A DNA stretch of 64,000 nucleotides. Source: Flavobacterium cupreum (GTDB taxonomy: Bacteria > Bacteroidota > Bacteroidia > Flavobacteriales > Flavobacteriaceae). How positions within the stretch are numbered: position 1 is the stretch's first letter; every line of letters starts with the position of its first letter. The translations under genes and the position numbers were made by a program. The stretch is taken from the NCBI RefSeq assembly GCF_003996965.1, contig NZ_QWDM01000016.1, positions 1 through 64,000 on the forward strand, read 5' to 3'. Positions 53,704 to 63,648 of the stretch are shown here, one piece after another. The notes beneath the pieces were generated by a model. That model ran no database searches and had not been told where the DNA came from. It worked only from the letters and a program-made list of their open reading frames with translations.

Positions 53704-54759
53704 ATGAATGAACAACTTCCCGTTAACAGAGTAGAGATGGAATTAGACCAGTGGCGCTCCAGGGAAGAGCGTTTTAGTAAACTGTTTAATTTCAGTCTTA
53801 CCAATAATAGGTCACTGATTAAAGAAAAGCTGCATCATTACGAGCGTATTGGAACAAAGTACAAAGGCACTAAAAATATTGAGGAACGTTTTGCTTTGCA
53901 GATGCTCAAGCAGGAAAAGAGCAAGATACTAAAACAGCTTTACCCTAATATATTAGTACGACTTGTTCGTAAACTTCTCGTTGCGCCACTCATAGACCAA
54001 ATTGCAGTACGCAAGTATGCAAAAGAGGAAGAAATAAACAACCAATCGCTGCACGAACAGGTGCAGCGTATTGGTTTTAGAGATTTGTCAAATCAAATTG
54101 ATCAGCAAATCAAACAGGGTCATGAGCAGTTTACTATTCCGGTTGCTTATTATGTCAACGAAAAAGAACGACTGAATCATGAGTTATCTTTTATTAAAAA
54201 TCAGAGCGGGCAGTATCAATTTGAAGGTTATAAAGCTAGTTTGTCTAATGAGTTAAAACTTGAAGAAAACAGAAGTCAGTACTTCAAATTACAGGAAGGG
54301 AATTCTGTTGACACAACACAGGCTTACAATTTGTTGGCAGGAAGAGCGGTTCAAAAGGAAAAAACTTGGATTCAATTGGATCTTAGCGACAAGGACGCAA
54401 GTGGCAATCACCGTATCAAGGAATTTCATTCCGGGTATGGTTATGATCTTGAAAAAGCCTTACAGCAGCTTCCTTTAAAGGGATTATCAAATAAAACTGA
54501 AGCGGATAAATTAAAGGATGCATTAAAACAAGGGAATAGGCAACCTGTAATCTTAATTAGAAACGGAAATGAACATCGGTTTTATATTGAAGCCAACCCT
54601 CAGTTTAAATCGGTAAACATTTATGATGAGCACTCAAGAAAAATAACACTCTCGACGGCATTGGGTAATAAAACAATGGAAACTGTAAAACAAATACAAA
54701 AAATGAGTGAGAGCCAGCAGGAGAATCATTCCAAAAGAAATGGTATGCGTGTAAGCTAA
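53704..54759 (+). CDS. ICE-associated protein (DUF3945-like), paralogue 2
   Basis: The 351-residue protein shares KTWIQLDLSDKDASGNHRI and HSGYGYDLEKALQQLPLKGL with the preceding protein. An extra N-terminal helical region of about 110 residues precedes the common part. It lies 15 bp downstream of paralogue 1 and 14 bp upstream of a winged-helix gene. The duplication suggests a heterodimer or divergence in partner recognition. The function is not known. Confidence 0.65.
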   Translation: MNEQLPVNRVEMELDQWRSREERFSKLFNFSLTNNRSLIKEKLHHYERIGTKYKGTKNIEERFALQMLKQEKSKILKQLYPNILVRLVRKLLVAPLIDQIAVRKYAKEEEINNQSLHEQVQRIGFRDLSNQIDQQIKQGHEQFTIPVAYYVNEKERLNHELSFIKNQSGQYQFEGYKASLSNELKLEENRSQYFKLQEGNSVDTTQAYNLLAGRAVQKEKTWIQLDLSDKDASGNHRIKEFHSGYGYDLEKALQQLPLKGLSNKTEADKLKDALKQGNRQPVILIRNGNEHRFYIEANPQFKSVNIYDEHSRKITLSTALGNKTMETVKQIQKMSESQQENHSKRNGMRVS

Positions 54760-54773
54760 TAAATCGCGAAATA

Positions 54774-55058
54774 ATGAAAATGCTAAAACCTTTATCGGAT
54801 TTCTTTAATGCAATAGAAAAAGACCAGCGTATCAGTATCACGCATATTGGTATATATGCTGCATTGCTTCAATTTAGAACAGAAAAAGGTTTTGTTAATC
54901 CTATTCAGGTATATCGAAATGAAATTATGAAATTAGCCAAGATTACGGGACCTGTAACATATCATAAATGCATGCGTGAACTAAATGAGTATGGTTATAT
55001 CAGTTATCTGCCAAAACGAAATAGAAACCAACGGAGTACAATTTATTTCAATTCTTAA
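54774..55058 (+). CDS. Small winged-helix protein
   Basis: The 94-residue protein has a winged-helix pattern: ISITHIGIYAALLQFRTEKGF, then NEIMKLAKITGPVTYHKCMRELNEYGYI (shown in parts: a recognition helix in VTYHKCMREL and the wing in YISYLPKRN). Such small proteins occur near ICE transfer genes in Bacteroidota and may regulate or bind a replication origin. Its position, just after the DUF3945-like pair, supports an ICE function. Confidence 0.7.
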   Translation: MKMLKPLSDFFNAIEKDQRISITHIGIYAALLQFRTEKGFVNPIQVYRNEIMKLAKITGPVTYHKCMRELNEYGYISYLPKRNRNQRSTIYFNS

Positions 55059-55100
55059 CCGAAATGAGATAGAAGTAAAATTGCAAAAAAAGATTAGAGT

Positions 55101-55535
55101 ATGAAAAAGTTAACTTTTGAAGAACTTCCCGATGCAGTTGAAGAATTGTATGAGAAGATGAAAAAAATAGAAATACTTTTTGAAGATAAGCCTTATTTAA
55201 AAAGAAAGAACTCGCCATTGTACCATTTAGATAAAGAAAAATGCAGTACTTATTTGAATAAAAGTGATTTGGCACAATTTTTTTATATGCTTATGGATGA
55301 GAAAATTTTCTTTTTTGATGACTACGATCAAAAATGCAATAGAAGTAAAATTCAGCTTTTTGTAGAAGAAAATTTCACTTATAAAGGAGATTCCGGACTT
55401 CAAACGGATATAGACACAATTAGTAAACAGTTTTCTGAATCAAAAGGATTTACATATAAGGAAAAGCAGATAAAATTTATAGAAAGTATGATTAACACAC
55501 TTGAAAAAAGAAAAAACAAACTAATTAGCTGGTAA
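55101..55535 (+). CDS. ICE-associated small protein of unknown function
   Basis: The 144-residue protein begins with a helical stretch (TFEELPDAVEELYEKMKKIE) similar to the N-terminal helices of small HTH/ICE proteins and has a long central region with no recognised catalytic motif. It is on the same strand as the winged-helix gene and 42 bp before the next gene. No family is assigned. Confidence 0.6.
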   Translation: MKKLTFEELPDAVEELYEKMKKIEILFEDKPYLKRKNSPLYHLDKEKCSTYLNKSDLAQFFYMLMDEKIFFFDDYDQKCNRSKIQLFVEENFTYKGDSGLQTDIDTISKQFSESKGFTYKEKQIKFIESMINTLEKRKNKLISW

Positions 55536-55576
55536 TCTGTATCATTTGAAAATGTGATACTAAAAAATTAACGATT

Positions 55577-55867
55577 ATGTCTAAAGAAGGTAACCTAACA
55601 AAAAATTCCTATATAACGGCAATCAAACAATTGCTGGATCCCTTATATGCAAGGCTTGAAAAAATAGACTCTAAAATAAAAGGAAACAATACAAAAGAAA
55701 GTCTGAGATATTTTAGAAATGAAGATCTAAAGAAAATATTTGGACTGTCAAATAATACAATCATAAAATACCGCCAGACTGGTATACTCCCTTATACTAA
55801 ACTAGGTGATATTTACTTATATGAATCTAGCAAAATAGAAAAGATACTGAGAGAAAACGAGCCGTGA
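55577..55867 (+). CDS. Excisionase-like helix-turn-helix protein
   Basis: The 96-residue protein has a MerR/excisionase-like HTH at about 50-90: LRYFRNEDLKKIFGLSNNTI then KYRQTGILPYTKLGDIYLY, a DNA-binding helix followed by a wing. ICEs of this kind encode such proteins for excision control or transfer regulation. Position at the 3' end of the tra-associated series supports this. No integrase is seen nearby in this window. Confidence 0.75.
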   Translation: MSKEGNLTKNSYITAIKQLLDPLYARLEKIDSKIKGNNTKESLRYFRNEDLKKIFGLSNNTIIKYRQTGILPYTKLGDIYLYESSKIEKILRENEP

Positions 55868-56107
55868 GTATTATTGATTTCAAGCACTTTTTAAGGTAGT
55901 GTCAATCGTGATATTCTATTTAGTGCATATTTATTTTCAGACTCTCTTTTTTCTTGATAAATGGGGAATTCGGAGTTTCTAAAATGTGAATACAAAACAG
56001 AAAAAGATAAACAATTAGAAATCATCTATGCTATTTAGAAAGGCATGATTTCATAAATAAAATTCTTGTACTAAACTTTTTATTTTTTTAATTAGGTTTT
56101 AAAGTTC

Positions 56108-57193
56108 TTATAATTCATTTATTTCTAATCCAATTGCTCTTCCTGATGGAAATGAAGAATCGATATATCTTAGATCTAATGGCATATAACTATTAAGACT
56201 TTTTCTCATTAGCATTATCTCACTGCAGTTCCATTTTGGCATTAGACCTGGATATGCAGGATCATCGGCTATCAGTAAAATATTATTGATATTATTGTCT
56301 AAAATGTAATCATCAATTTCAAAGCAGATTATTTTTTCAGTTCTTACGTAGTAAACATTTATGATATAATCACCAAAATAGATTAAGTCGGAATCAAAAG
56401 TGAAGTTATACATTGAATGATAGGTGGAAATATAAACTCTAAATTCTAAATATTTTTTACCTGTGAGGGAATTTAAAACGTTAAAGTGAGAATTATATCT
56501 TAGTAGTTCTTTTAGTAAAAGAGAAACTTTTGCCTTGTCTAAAAATTTCTTTTCCGGCCAGATTTCACTATATAAAGTATGTGCTTCAATAATCTGAGAA
56601 TTTAGAAAAATGCCATCAGCAATGATTGAAACCTGAGGTTTCTGCAGATCAATTTTTTGAAGAAATTTTAGATAGAAATCTCTAGAAGAAGTCTCAGCCA
56701 TCTTCTCTGCGTCGGTTTTTGTCCAGGCAGAAATATCTGGAATGCTTTTAAAATCCTCTAATCCTTCAGTCCAAATACTTTCTCCTGTTACGAACCGTAA
56801 AAACTCCGAAATCATTTTACAGCACAAATCAGGATATCTGCAAATCTGTTCTTCAGCAAATCTTATTATGTGCCAACCTTTTGATAAAAAGAATTTATTT
56901 CTCTTATCATCGTCAAAGTGAATCGGCTTTTTGCTTCCCATTGCATATGGTTCATCAATTTCTATATCAATACACAAGTTATATTTTTGATAATATAAAA
57001 TAAAATCAGGTTGGTATGGATATTTCCAACCATTATCTATAACTTTTTTTGTTTTAATATGTCCTTTGAAATATTTGCTTAATTTATAGTCAAAGTAACT
57101 TTCACTCAATCCTGATTTATAATTTTCAAAATCAATTAAGTCTTCATTATTTAACTGGTTTTTTGGGTAATATATTTTTGGATATTGTTCCAT
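56108..57193 (-). CDS. DUF559/Vsr-like PD-(D/E)XK nuclease-domain protein
   Basis: The 361-residue protein has a Vsr/DUF559-like N-terminal nuclease domain: Glu31 in SESYFDY, Asp63 in YQPDFILYY and the Glu78-Ile-Asp80-Glu81 segment in IDIEIDEPY. A downstream helix has FFLSKGWHIIRFAEEQICR, as in Vsr-type enzymes. The C-terminal half is not recognised. It is divergent from the MBL-protease-STAND set, with a palindrome at 57319-57330 between them, and may be a defence accessory. Confidence 0.72.
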   Translation of the reverse strand: MEQYPKIYYPKNQLNNEDLIDFENYKSGLSESYFDYKLSKYFKGHIKTKKVIDNGWKYPYQPDFILYYQKYNLCIDIEIDEPYAMGSKKPIHFDDDKRNKFFLSKGWHIIRFAEEQICRYPDLCCKMISEFLRFVTGESIWTEGLEDFKSIPDISAWTKTDAEKMAETSSRDFYLKFLQKIDLQKPQVSIIADGIFLNSQIIEAHTLYSEIWPEKKFLDKAKVSLLLKELLRYNSHFNVLNSLTGKKYLEFRVYISTYHSMYNFTFDSDLIYFGDYIINVYYVRTEKIICFEIDDYILDNNINNILLIADDPAYPGLMPKWNCSEIMLMRKSLNSYMPLDLRYIDSSFPSGRAIGLEINEL

Positions 57194-57318
57194 GAAATTA
57201 TGTATTATGGTTAATAATTTTGCAGGGATTAATTCGATAATATTATTTGTTAATCAATATTAGATTAAACCGCTACTAATGTTATAGGGTCGATATTGTT
57301 TAAGTAAATATAATATTT

Positions 57319-57330
57319 AGTTTGCAAACT
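57319..57330. repeat. 12-bp perfect palindrome between divergent defence genes
   Basis: AGTTTGCAAACT is a perfect palindrome located midway between the start of the DUF559-like gene (57193) and the MBL gene (57400). It is a plausible operator, with no protein assigned. The rest of the 206-bp intergenic region is AT-rich. Confidence 0.45.
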
Positions 57331-57399
57331 GAATAAGTTGCGTATGCAGTAAATAATTGTAATTTTATAAGGAATCCTACAAAACTTTCATAAATTTTG

Positions 57400-58443
57400 A
57401 TGAACATAGATTTTCTAGATGCAGGTTGTGCAGATGCAATACATATTAATTTTATCGGTAATGATTATAAAACACACAATATTCTAATTGACGGAGGCAG
57501 CGAAAAGGGAGATTTATACCAACGCGGCTTAAGGAAAAGAATAGATGAAATAATCAACATTAAAAAGGAGATAATAGACCTTTGGATAATTACCCATATC
57601 GATGACGATCATATAGGCGGTATTCTCCGCCTTTTAAAAGATGCTGAATTACTAGAGGCAACTGATTTATCGCAAACAACGTTCTGGTTCAATTATTCCA
57701 ATTGGGATTATGACAGCGGTATGCGTACAAATAATCTAAAAAACGTCCAGCAGGGCATCACACTGAGAAATTATCTTATTGAAAACTCCACTGTAAGAGA
57801 AAATGTCACAAACGATGACATTATTGATTTATGGGGAGCAAAAGCTACAATTTTGTCACCCGACAAAAAAAAATATAATGCAATTTTGAAAGTATGGAAA
57901 AATGAAGAAATTAAAATAAGAGATTCAGAAATATCATCTTTGAAAATCAATAGAAGAAACGACTACAATATAAAAATTGAGGATTTCGATGCTAACAAAG
58001 AAGTTAAAGATACTTCTGTAGAAAATGGATCAAGTATCAGCTTTATATTGCAGTTTAAAGGTGAATCTATATTGTTCTCCGCTGACAGCCATTCAGATAT
58101 TCTTGCCTCCTCCATTAGTAAAGTATCTAAAGGAAAGAAGCTAAGCGTCAAATATATGCAGATTCCACATCATGGGAGCAGATATAATATCAGTAATACT
58201 TTGCTGGAAATGATAGATTGTAATGATTATATCATTTCGGCAGATGGATTCAACCGGTCAAATTTACCAAATAAGGAATCTTTAGTAAAAGTGCTCCATG
58301 CCAACCCGGGCAAAACCATAAACTTTCATATAACCCAGGAAAACGAGCTTACCCGAAATATTTTCAAAGTGGATAAAGATTCACAAATCAATTTAAAGTT
58401 CCCTGAAAAAGGACAAAAACACCTTCATTTCACAATAGGATGA
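57400..58443 (+). CDS. MBL-fold hydrolase, Avs1A-like
   Basis: From the ATG at 57400 the 347-residue protein is a metallo-beta-lactamase fold: it opens MNIDFLDAGCADAI, has the metal motif HIDDDH at 66-71 followed by GG, and MQIPHHGSRYN in the second half. It resembles ComEC-type MBL domains, where the second His of HxHxDH is often Asp. It overlaps the next gene by 4 bp. In AVAST type I systems an MBL protein is encoded with a protease-STAND ATPase, so this is the likely role. A TTG three bases earlier is possible as start. Confidence 0.82.
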   Translation: MNIDFLDAGCADAIHINFIGNDYKTHNILIDGGSEKGDLYQRGLRKRIDEIINIKKEIIDLWIITHIDDDHIGGILRLLKDAELLEATDLSQTTFWFNYSNWDYDSGMRTNNLKNVQQGITLRNYLIENSTVRENVTNDDIIDLWGAKATILSPDKKKYNAILKVWKNEEIKIRDSEISSLKINRRNDYNIKIEDFDANKEVKDTSVENGSSISFILQFKGESILFSADSHSDILASSISKVSKGKKLSVKYMQIPHHGSRYNISNTLLEMIDCNDYIISADGFNRSNLPNKESLVKVLHANPGKTINFHITQENELTRNIFKVDKDSQINLKFPEKGQKHLHFTIG

Positions 58444-61400
58444 CAACAGTAAAAGATTTTATAGTACGTATTGAAAATCCTGCAGGATACAGTGGCGGAT
58501 TCGTTTATTCTCCAGGTCAGGATTCAGAACTGTTATATGTTCTTGCCGCAAGACATTCTCTAGTTAGTGCAGATGAAGTTCCATGGACTTCTCAGGAACT
58601 TTCGATCGAATTTCTTATCGAAAATAAATGGTCAAAATATAATTTACAAACCGACGACATTATACTATTTGGGAAAAATAATGAACACGAAGACATCGGG
58701 GTTTTAGGGATCAAAAAATCATCACTGCCTGTAATTCTTGATTATAGCATATGTCCATCTCTGTGCATAGTTCCGGAAAAAGATCATCATCTTGAGATAA
58801 CAGGATATCCTAAAGTAGTTCAAAACGAATTAAAAAGAACGCTTTATCAATTAAAAACACTTAATGATAAGGATTATAACAACCAAATACAGATTGAAGT
58901 ATCTGATCCGTTAACTGGTGAATATAATGATGAGAATCTTGTTGAAGGCTATTCAGGAAGTCCAATATTTATAAAAGTAAAAAACACTTTGTTCTGCTGC
59001 GGATTATTTCTGGGCTATGAAAAAAAAAACAAACGAATTCTAGCAATCAATCTTAATCTGATTAATGAACTTCTCCTTTCCAAATCACTAAAAACACTGT
59101 CACTGCTGGAAATAGAAACCGATGAGGCTATTCTTGATGCGATTGAAAAGCTTAATGAGAATTCCATGCGGGTGCTCTCAAGGGTAAGAAGCAGTGTTGG
59201 AAATGTTAAGCTTCCGCGCACCAAAATATCAGCAGAAGCAGCGGAAGTCATACAAAATAACAGACTGGCTATTTTTACAGGAAAACCGGGGGCTGGTAAA
59301 TCTGCTCTGATCAAGAATGTTTTTGAGAATCTGAAGGGTAAATACGAAGTGCTGGCTTTGCAGGGTGAGCAATTAGACAGAGAAAATATTGAGCAGCTAT
59401 TTTCCGAACCTCCGTTTAGTTTTAAAACCAAATTTGCCGATGTACTTAATTCGCCTACATACGGTAAAAGGAAAATACTTTTAATAGACAGTATAGAGAA
59501 AGTGCTGGAAACCAGTAATGCTGATACTATACTGGATTTCTTTGAATTACTATCTATGAGAGATGACATAACTTTAATACTTACCTGTAGGAGCTATGCC
59601 GTTGAACAGTTGAAAATACGTTTCTTAAGACACTTTCCTCCCTTTCCCAACTTTGAAGTACCATTACTTGATAAGACTGAGCTTAACACTGTAGCCGATT
59701 CCTATCCTGCCTTAGTATCTTTGCTGGAAAATATTTCTCTTTCAAAAGTTCTTCAAATACCGTTCAATCTTGATAAGGCGGTTACATTACCGGAAAAGTC
59801 AATAAATATTGATGTTGATTCTGAAGCAAAGTTCAAACAAATTATGTGGGAATATGTCATTGAAGGCCTTGACAAAATAACTGACGCAGATTTGAGAAAA
59901 TTACGTGGAGACATTTTTATGAAAATTGCTTTGCAAAGAACTGCTGCCATGAGTGCGTATGCTACTGTTGATGATGCTCCACAGAAAATATTATATTCTC
60001 TAATTGCCGACAACATCATTGATCCTGAACCTGTTCATAAAAATAGTTTTGCTCCCGCACACGACATTTACGAAGACTGGGCATTAACGCGACATATTGA
60101 TTCTAATTTCGGAAAACATATAACTGATCAAGGAAATTATAATAATTTTTATAAAGATCTTGGATGTACTCCAGCCATCAGAAGAGCCTTTAGAATTTGG
60201 ATATCAGAAAAAATACAAACTATTAATGAACAGATCAATCACTTTTTAAAAGCGACACTAAAAGAGCAAAAAATACAAAAATACTGGAAAGATGAAATAC
60301 TCATTGCAATTATGCAGTCTCCCTACAGCGGGGATTTTTTAAAAGAGAATAAAGACTTTTTATTTTTAAATAATTTTGAGTATTTCAAAAGAATAAACTT
60401 TTTAGTGCAGGTTGCATGCCAAAAACCTGATTTTACACTTCTCAGTGATGTAGAGCAGGAAAAAAGAATTGAATTATATCATAATATCAACCTTATTCCG
60501 TTTGGAGAAGGCTGGCATAATCTCATTGAATTCATCTTTTTAAATTTGAATGTTCTGCAGACTGAAATGAGATTAATATTACTTACGCTGTTGCAATGGG
60601 AAAAGGGTTTTAAAAAAGAACATCCGTTTCCAGCCGAAGCAGTGTATGTGGGGAAAATTTTAGTATGGTACTATAATTTATTTACTTCAACGGTTACACC
60701 CGATCTGAAAAGGTCAAAAACCGATGATTTAAATAATGGTATTTTATTGCTCTTCAGTCTTGCTGACGTTGTCAAAGAGGATTTGAAAGCAATCATAGAA
60801 AATGCATTTCGAAATAAAAAAAGTGCACCTGATTATGCCATTGGCAATTTATACGATAAAATAATATCTTATGTTCTGGATGGATATGAGAGTAAGGAAA
60901 TTTGTAAAAATTATCCGGATCTAGTTTTAGAAATTGCAGAAAAAAGATGGTTTTATTATCCTCCAACTCCTGAGGAAATTGCCGAAATGTCAAAAAAGTC
61001 ACTTTTTGGAGCGCATTTTCGATCAGGGATTCACAGTGAAAATGATTTCGGGATACAGGAAAGCACCTCAAGGGATTATTCACCAGCAAGTCCTTATGAA
61101 ACACCGCTATTGAATCTTTTATTGGTTTCGCCCTTTAAAACCTTAAATTTTCTAATAAAGTTGTTTAATCATGCTGCAAGCGCCTATGTTAATTCTGATT
61201 TTGGAAAAAAAAATCAATTTTTGTTCCCTGCCGATGTACGGTCAGAAATAACCATTATTATGCCTGACGGCATTAAGATTAAGCAACATGCAAGCCCGAC
61301 ATTATGGATGATGTTCAGAGGCACATATGTAAGTGTTCCTGACCTTTTACAAGCTAGTCTAATGGCTCTAGAATGTTATTTGCTTTACATCGGCAAAGAT

Positions 61401-63569
61401 ATCAAAGAGAACCCGGAAGGAGAATACGCTAAGTTTTTACAGTTAGTTTGGGATTATAGTTTTGATATTCTAATCAGAGAAAGCAATAATGTTATGGCAG
61501 ATGCCATACTAATAAGTGTTGCAAATGAACACATGGCACTTGTTGGCAATAAAATTTTTCCTTTATTAAAAATCAAAGAAATATATAAATTGGATTTTAA
61601 CAGATGCATAAATGAAGCACAAGCTTTTAGTCCAATTAGTTACAAAAAGCACAGCCGACTACGTCATCTGCAGTTACAGAATTTTCAAAACCTGAAGCAT
61701 AGAAGCAAAAGTATTGAGGATTTAGTAATGAATCTCAGTTTAGGACAGTATGAAGCTGATATCTTTCAGATAATTGATAAGTTTAATTCTGAGAATCCTA
61801 GAGATCAAGCGTGGCGTTTTGCGCTTACCAGAATAGATAAAAGAAAGTATAAAATTGTTGGAGAAGTTGAGAATGGCATTTTAATGCAAACAGAATTAGA
61901 AGAAGACCTAAAACAAGTTGTTGAGCAGAATAAGGAGACACAGGCAATTTCGCATCCTGTATCGCATGCTGCATTATGGTCCATGAATAAATTAAGGAAT
62001 GAAACGGTTGAAGATGATAATTACGGGAAGTGGTCTGAATTTTACATGATTTCACAAGCTGCTGAAAATAATGAAAATATTGCGTCCAGATACAAACAAC
62101 CAGCATTACTTGCTGCAATTGGCATCAGAGATTTTTATTCTTGCATGACAGCTGCAGAAAAAGAATGGTCTACAGCTAAAGTTATTGAACTTTTTAAGTA
62201 TGAGCTTTTTGAAAATAGACAACAGTTAGATTATCAAGATTCTAAATATACAGTTTTTGAAACAGAAGCAGCTTTTTCAGTTATCCCTCTAATATTGTCT
62301 AACGCTGAGAATTCGGAAAAAAAAGAACTGCGACAATATATTGTATTCGCTTTAATAAATCTTACTGATAAATCAGAATACCGTTCACTGATAGAATCAA
62401 TAAGGCATAATCTTTGGCAATCTGATCCTGACTTCGTTTTACTCTGTATTAGTTCGATTATTGAATATTCAAAAATCTCATTTCTGAAAAGGAATCTTCA
62501 ATATTTTAGAAGGGATGAAACCTCTTCTAAAAAATCTCTTTTTTTATTTTTAAGAGAAATTTATTACAAAATAAAGCTGATGATTAATTCCAGTTATACA
62601 GGACCAGGTCATTACTCCAACGATAAGAATTATGACAAAATACTACTTGAATATAATAGTGCAATTAATAAAATAATGGATAAAGTTGCTGCCGGAGAAG
62701 CTCCTTTACAAATCGAATTTCCTGATTACGAAAAAAATGGAAGTGACTGGCTATTTGAAGCTTTAAAACTTGTGCCACCTGACACAAATCTAAAAATCCT
62801 GCATGATTATCATAAAGAAGTATTGAATTTCATTTTTGAAAATCTTACAAGAGATTCCGAGTCATTTGATGATCGACTGCATTATTCTTTGCAGCAACTC
62901 TTTCATCAAAAATTTGCCCAATTTTTACTTAATCAACCTGAAAATATTGCAATTGAACACTTTAAAATGTTAATTGACTGGGCCTATAGAGAGGGATCAA
63001 GACGTACATATGGAAACAAAAAATATGATTTTGTTGAAAAATGTCTGGAAGAACTTATAAATCAACTTACCAACGATGAATCTAAAAGCTATAATTTTTG
63101 GATTTTATGGAATTATTTAAGCCATAAAATTTTAACAACTAAGACTTTCATTTTTGATAAAACGTTACTTCTTGATCATCGGATACTTTCGCTATCACAA
63201 AAAGAATGGGCGCCTTTAGAGAGCAAAAAAGATTTTTTTGAAACTGTCATTTTAGAAGGCGGTGACCTAAATTCATCTGGCAGATTAATTGCGGGAATTG
63301 GCTATAAGGAATTAATGCCTGATGGTATCATCTGGCTAGCGGAGCGAATTAAAAATGAATGGCCGGACAATGAAGATTGGAACTTTTATATTGAAAAAAT
63401 CGTTATAAAAACGTATTATGACGGTATCAGAAGAAAAGAAGTAACATTATCTGCTACTCTAAGAAATGCTTTTATTTCGCTATTGGATAAATTGATTGAT
63501 GAGAGTGCTTCTTCAACCGCTTATATAATTCGAGATGATTTCATATCTTCAAAAGGTTTAATAGAATAA
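58440..63569 (+). CDS. Trypsin-like protease/STAND NTPase, Avs1B-like
   Basis: The 1709-residue protein has an N-terminal trypsin-like domain with His39 in AARHSLV, Asp85 in EDIGVLG and Ser172 in GYSGSPIF, a complete triad. An NTPase domain follows with Walker A GKPGAGKS at 281-288 and a Walker B-like ILLIDSIE near 346-353. The remaining 1,200 residues are helical, as expected for a STAND sensor region. STAND ATPases of the Avs group recognise phage proteins and trigger cell death. Protease at the N-terminus and MBL upstream match AVAST type I. Its end is followed by a DUF4365-type gene. Confidence 0.85.
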   Translation: MTTVKDFIVRIENPAGYSGGFVYSPGQDSELLYVLAARHSLVSADEVPWTSQELSIEFLIENKWSKYNLQTDDIILFGKNNEHEDIGVLGIKKSSLPVILDYSICPSLCIVPEKDHHLEITGYPKVVQNELKRTLYQLKTLNDKDYNNQIQIEVSDPLTGEYNDENLVEGYSGSPIFIKVKNTLFCCGLFLGYEKKNKRILAINLNLINELLLSKSLKTLSLLEIETDEAILDAIEKLNENSMRVLSRVRSSVGNVKLPRTKISAEAAEVIQNNRLAIFTGKPGAGKSALIKNVFENLKGKYEVLALQGEQLDRENIEQLFSEPPFSFKTKFADVLNSPTYGKRKILLIDSIEKVLETSNADTILDFFELLSMRDDITLILTCRSYAVEQLKIRFLRHFPPFPNFEVPLLDKTELNTVADSYPALVSLLENISLSKVLQIPFNLDKAVTLPEKSINIDVDSEAKFKQIMWEYVIEGLDKITDADLRKLRGDIFMKIALQRTAAMSAYATVDDAPQKILYSLIADNIIDPEPVHKNSFAPAHDIYEDWALTRHIDSNFGKHITDQGNYNNFYKDLGCTPAIRRAFRIWISEKIQTINEQINHFLKATLKEQKIQKYWKDEILIAIMQSPYSGDFLKENKDFLFLNNFEYFKRINFLVQVACQKPDFTLLSDVEQEKRIELYHNINLIPFGEGWHNLIEFIFLNLNVLQTEMRLILLTLLQWEKGFKKEHPFPAEAVYVGKILVWYYNLFTSTVTPDLKRSKTDDLNNGILLLFSLADVVKEDLKAIIENAFRNKKSAPDYAIGNLYDKIISYVLDGYESKEICKNYPDLVLEIAEKRWFYYPPTPEEIAEMSKKSLFGAHFRSGIHSENDFGIQESTSRDYSPASPYETPLLNLLLVSPFKTLNFLIKLFNHAASAYVNSDFGKKNQFLFPADVRSEITIIMPDGIKIKQHASPTLWMMFRGTYVSVPDLLQASLMALECYLLYIGKDIKENPEGEYAKFLQLVWDYSFDILIRESNNVMADAILISVANEHMALVGNKIFPLLKIKEIYKLDFNRCINEAQAFSPISYKKHSRLRHLQLQNFQNLKHRSKSIEDLVMNLSLGQYEADIFQIIDKFNSENPRDQAWRFALTRIDKRKYKIVGEVENGILMQTELEEDLKQVVEQNKETQAISHPVSHAALWSMNKLRNETVEDDNYGKWSEFYMISQAAENNENIASRYKQPALLAAIGIRDFYSCMTAAEKEWSTAKVIELFKYELFENRQQLDYQDSKYTVFETEAAFSVIPLILSNAENSEKKELRQYIVFALINLTDKSEYRSLIESIRHNLWQSDPDFVLLCISSIIEYSKISFLKRNLQYFRRDETSSKKSLFLFLREIYYKIKLMINSSYTGPGHYSNDKNYDKILLEYNSAINKIMDKVAAGEAPLQIEFPDYEKNGSDWLFEALKLVPPDTNLKILHDYHKEVLNFIFENLTRDSESFDDRLHYSLQQLFHQKFAQFLLNQPENIAIEHFKMLIDWAYREGSRRTYGNKKYDFVEKCLEELINQLTNDESKSYNFWILWNYLSHKILTTKTFIFDKTLLLDHRILSLSQKEWAPLESKKDFFETVILEGGDLNSSGRLIAGIGYKELMPDGIIWLAERIKNEWPDNEDWNFYIEKIVIKTYYDGIRRKEVTLSATLRNAFISLLDKLIDESASSTAYIIRDDFISSKGLIE

Positions 63570-63648
63570 ATATCAGCAAACTGTTAAATTTAATTGATTG
63601 CAGGCTTTGTAGCCATGTATAAAACTTATTTTAAAAAGTAAAACTAAT

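Noticed and set aside
59015..59569. Minus-strand frame of 184 codons
   Set aside because: It is antisense to the STAND ATPase gene, rich in Ser and Leu, as expected for a shadow frame.
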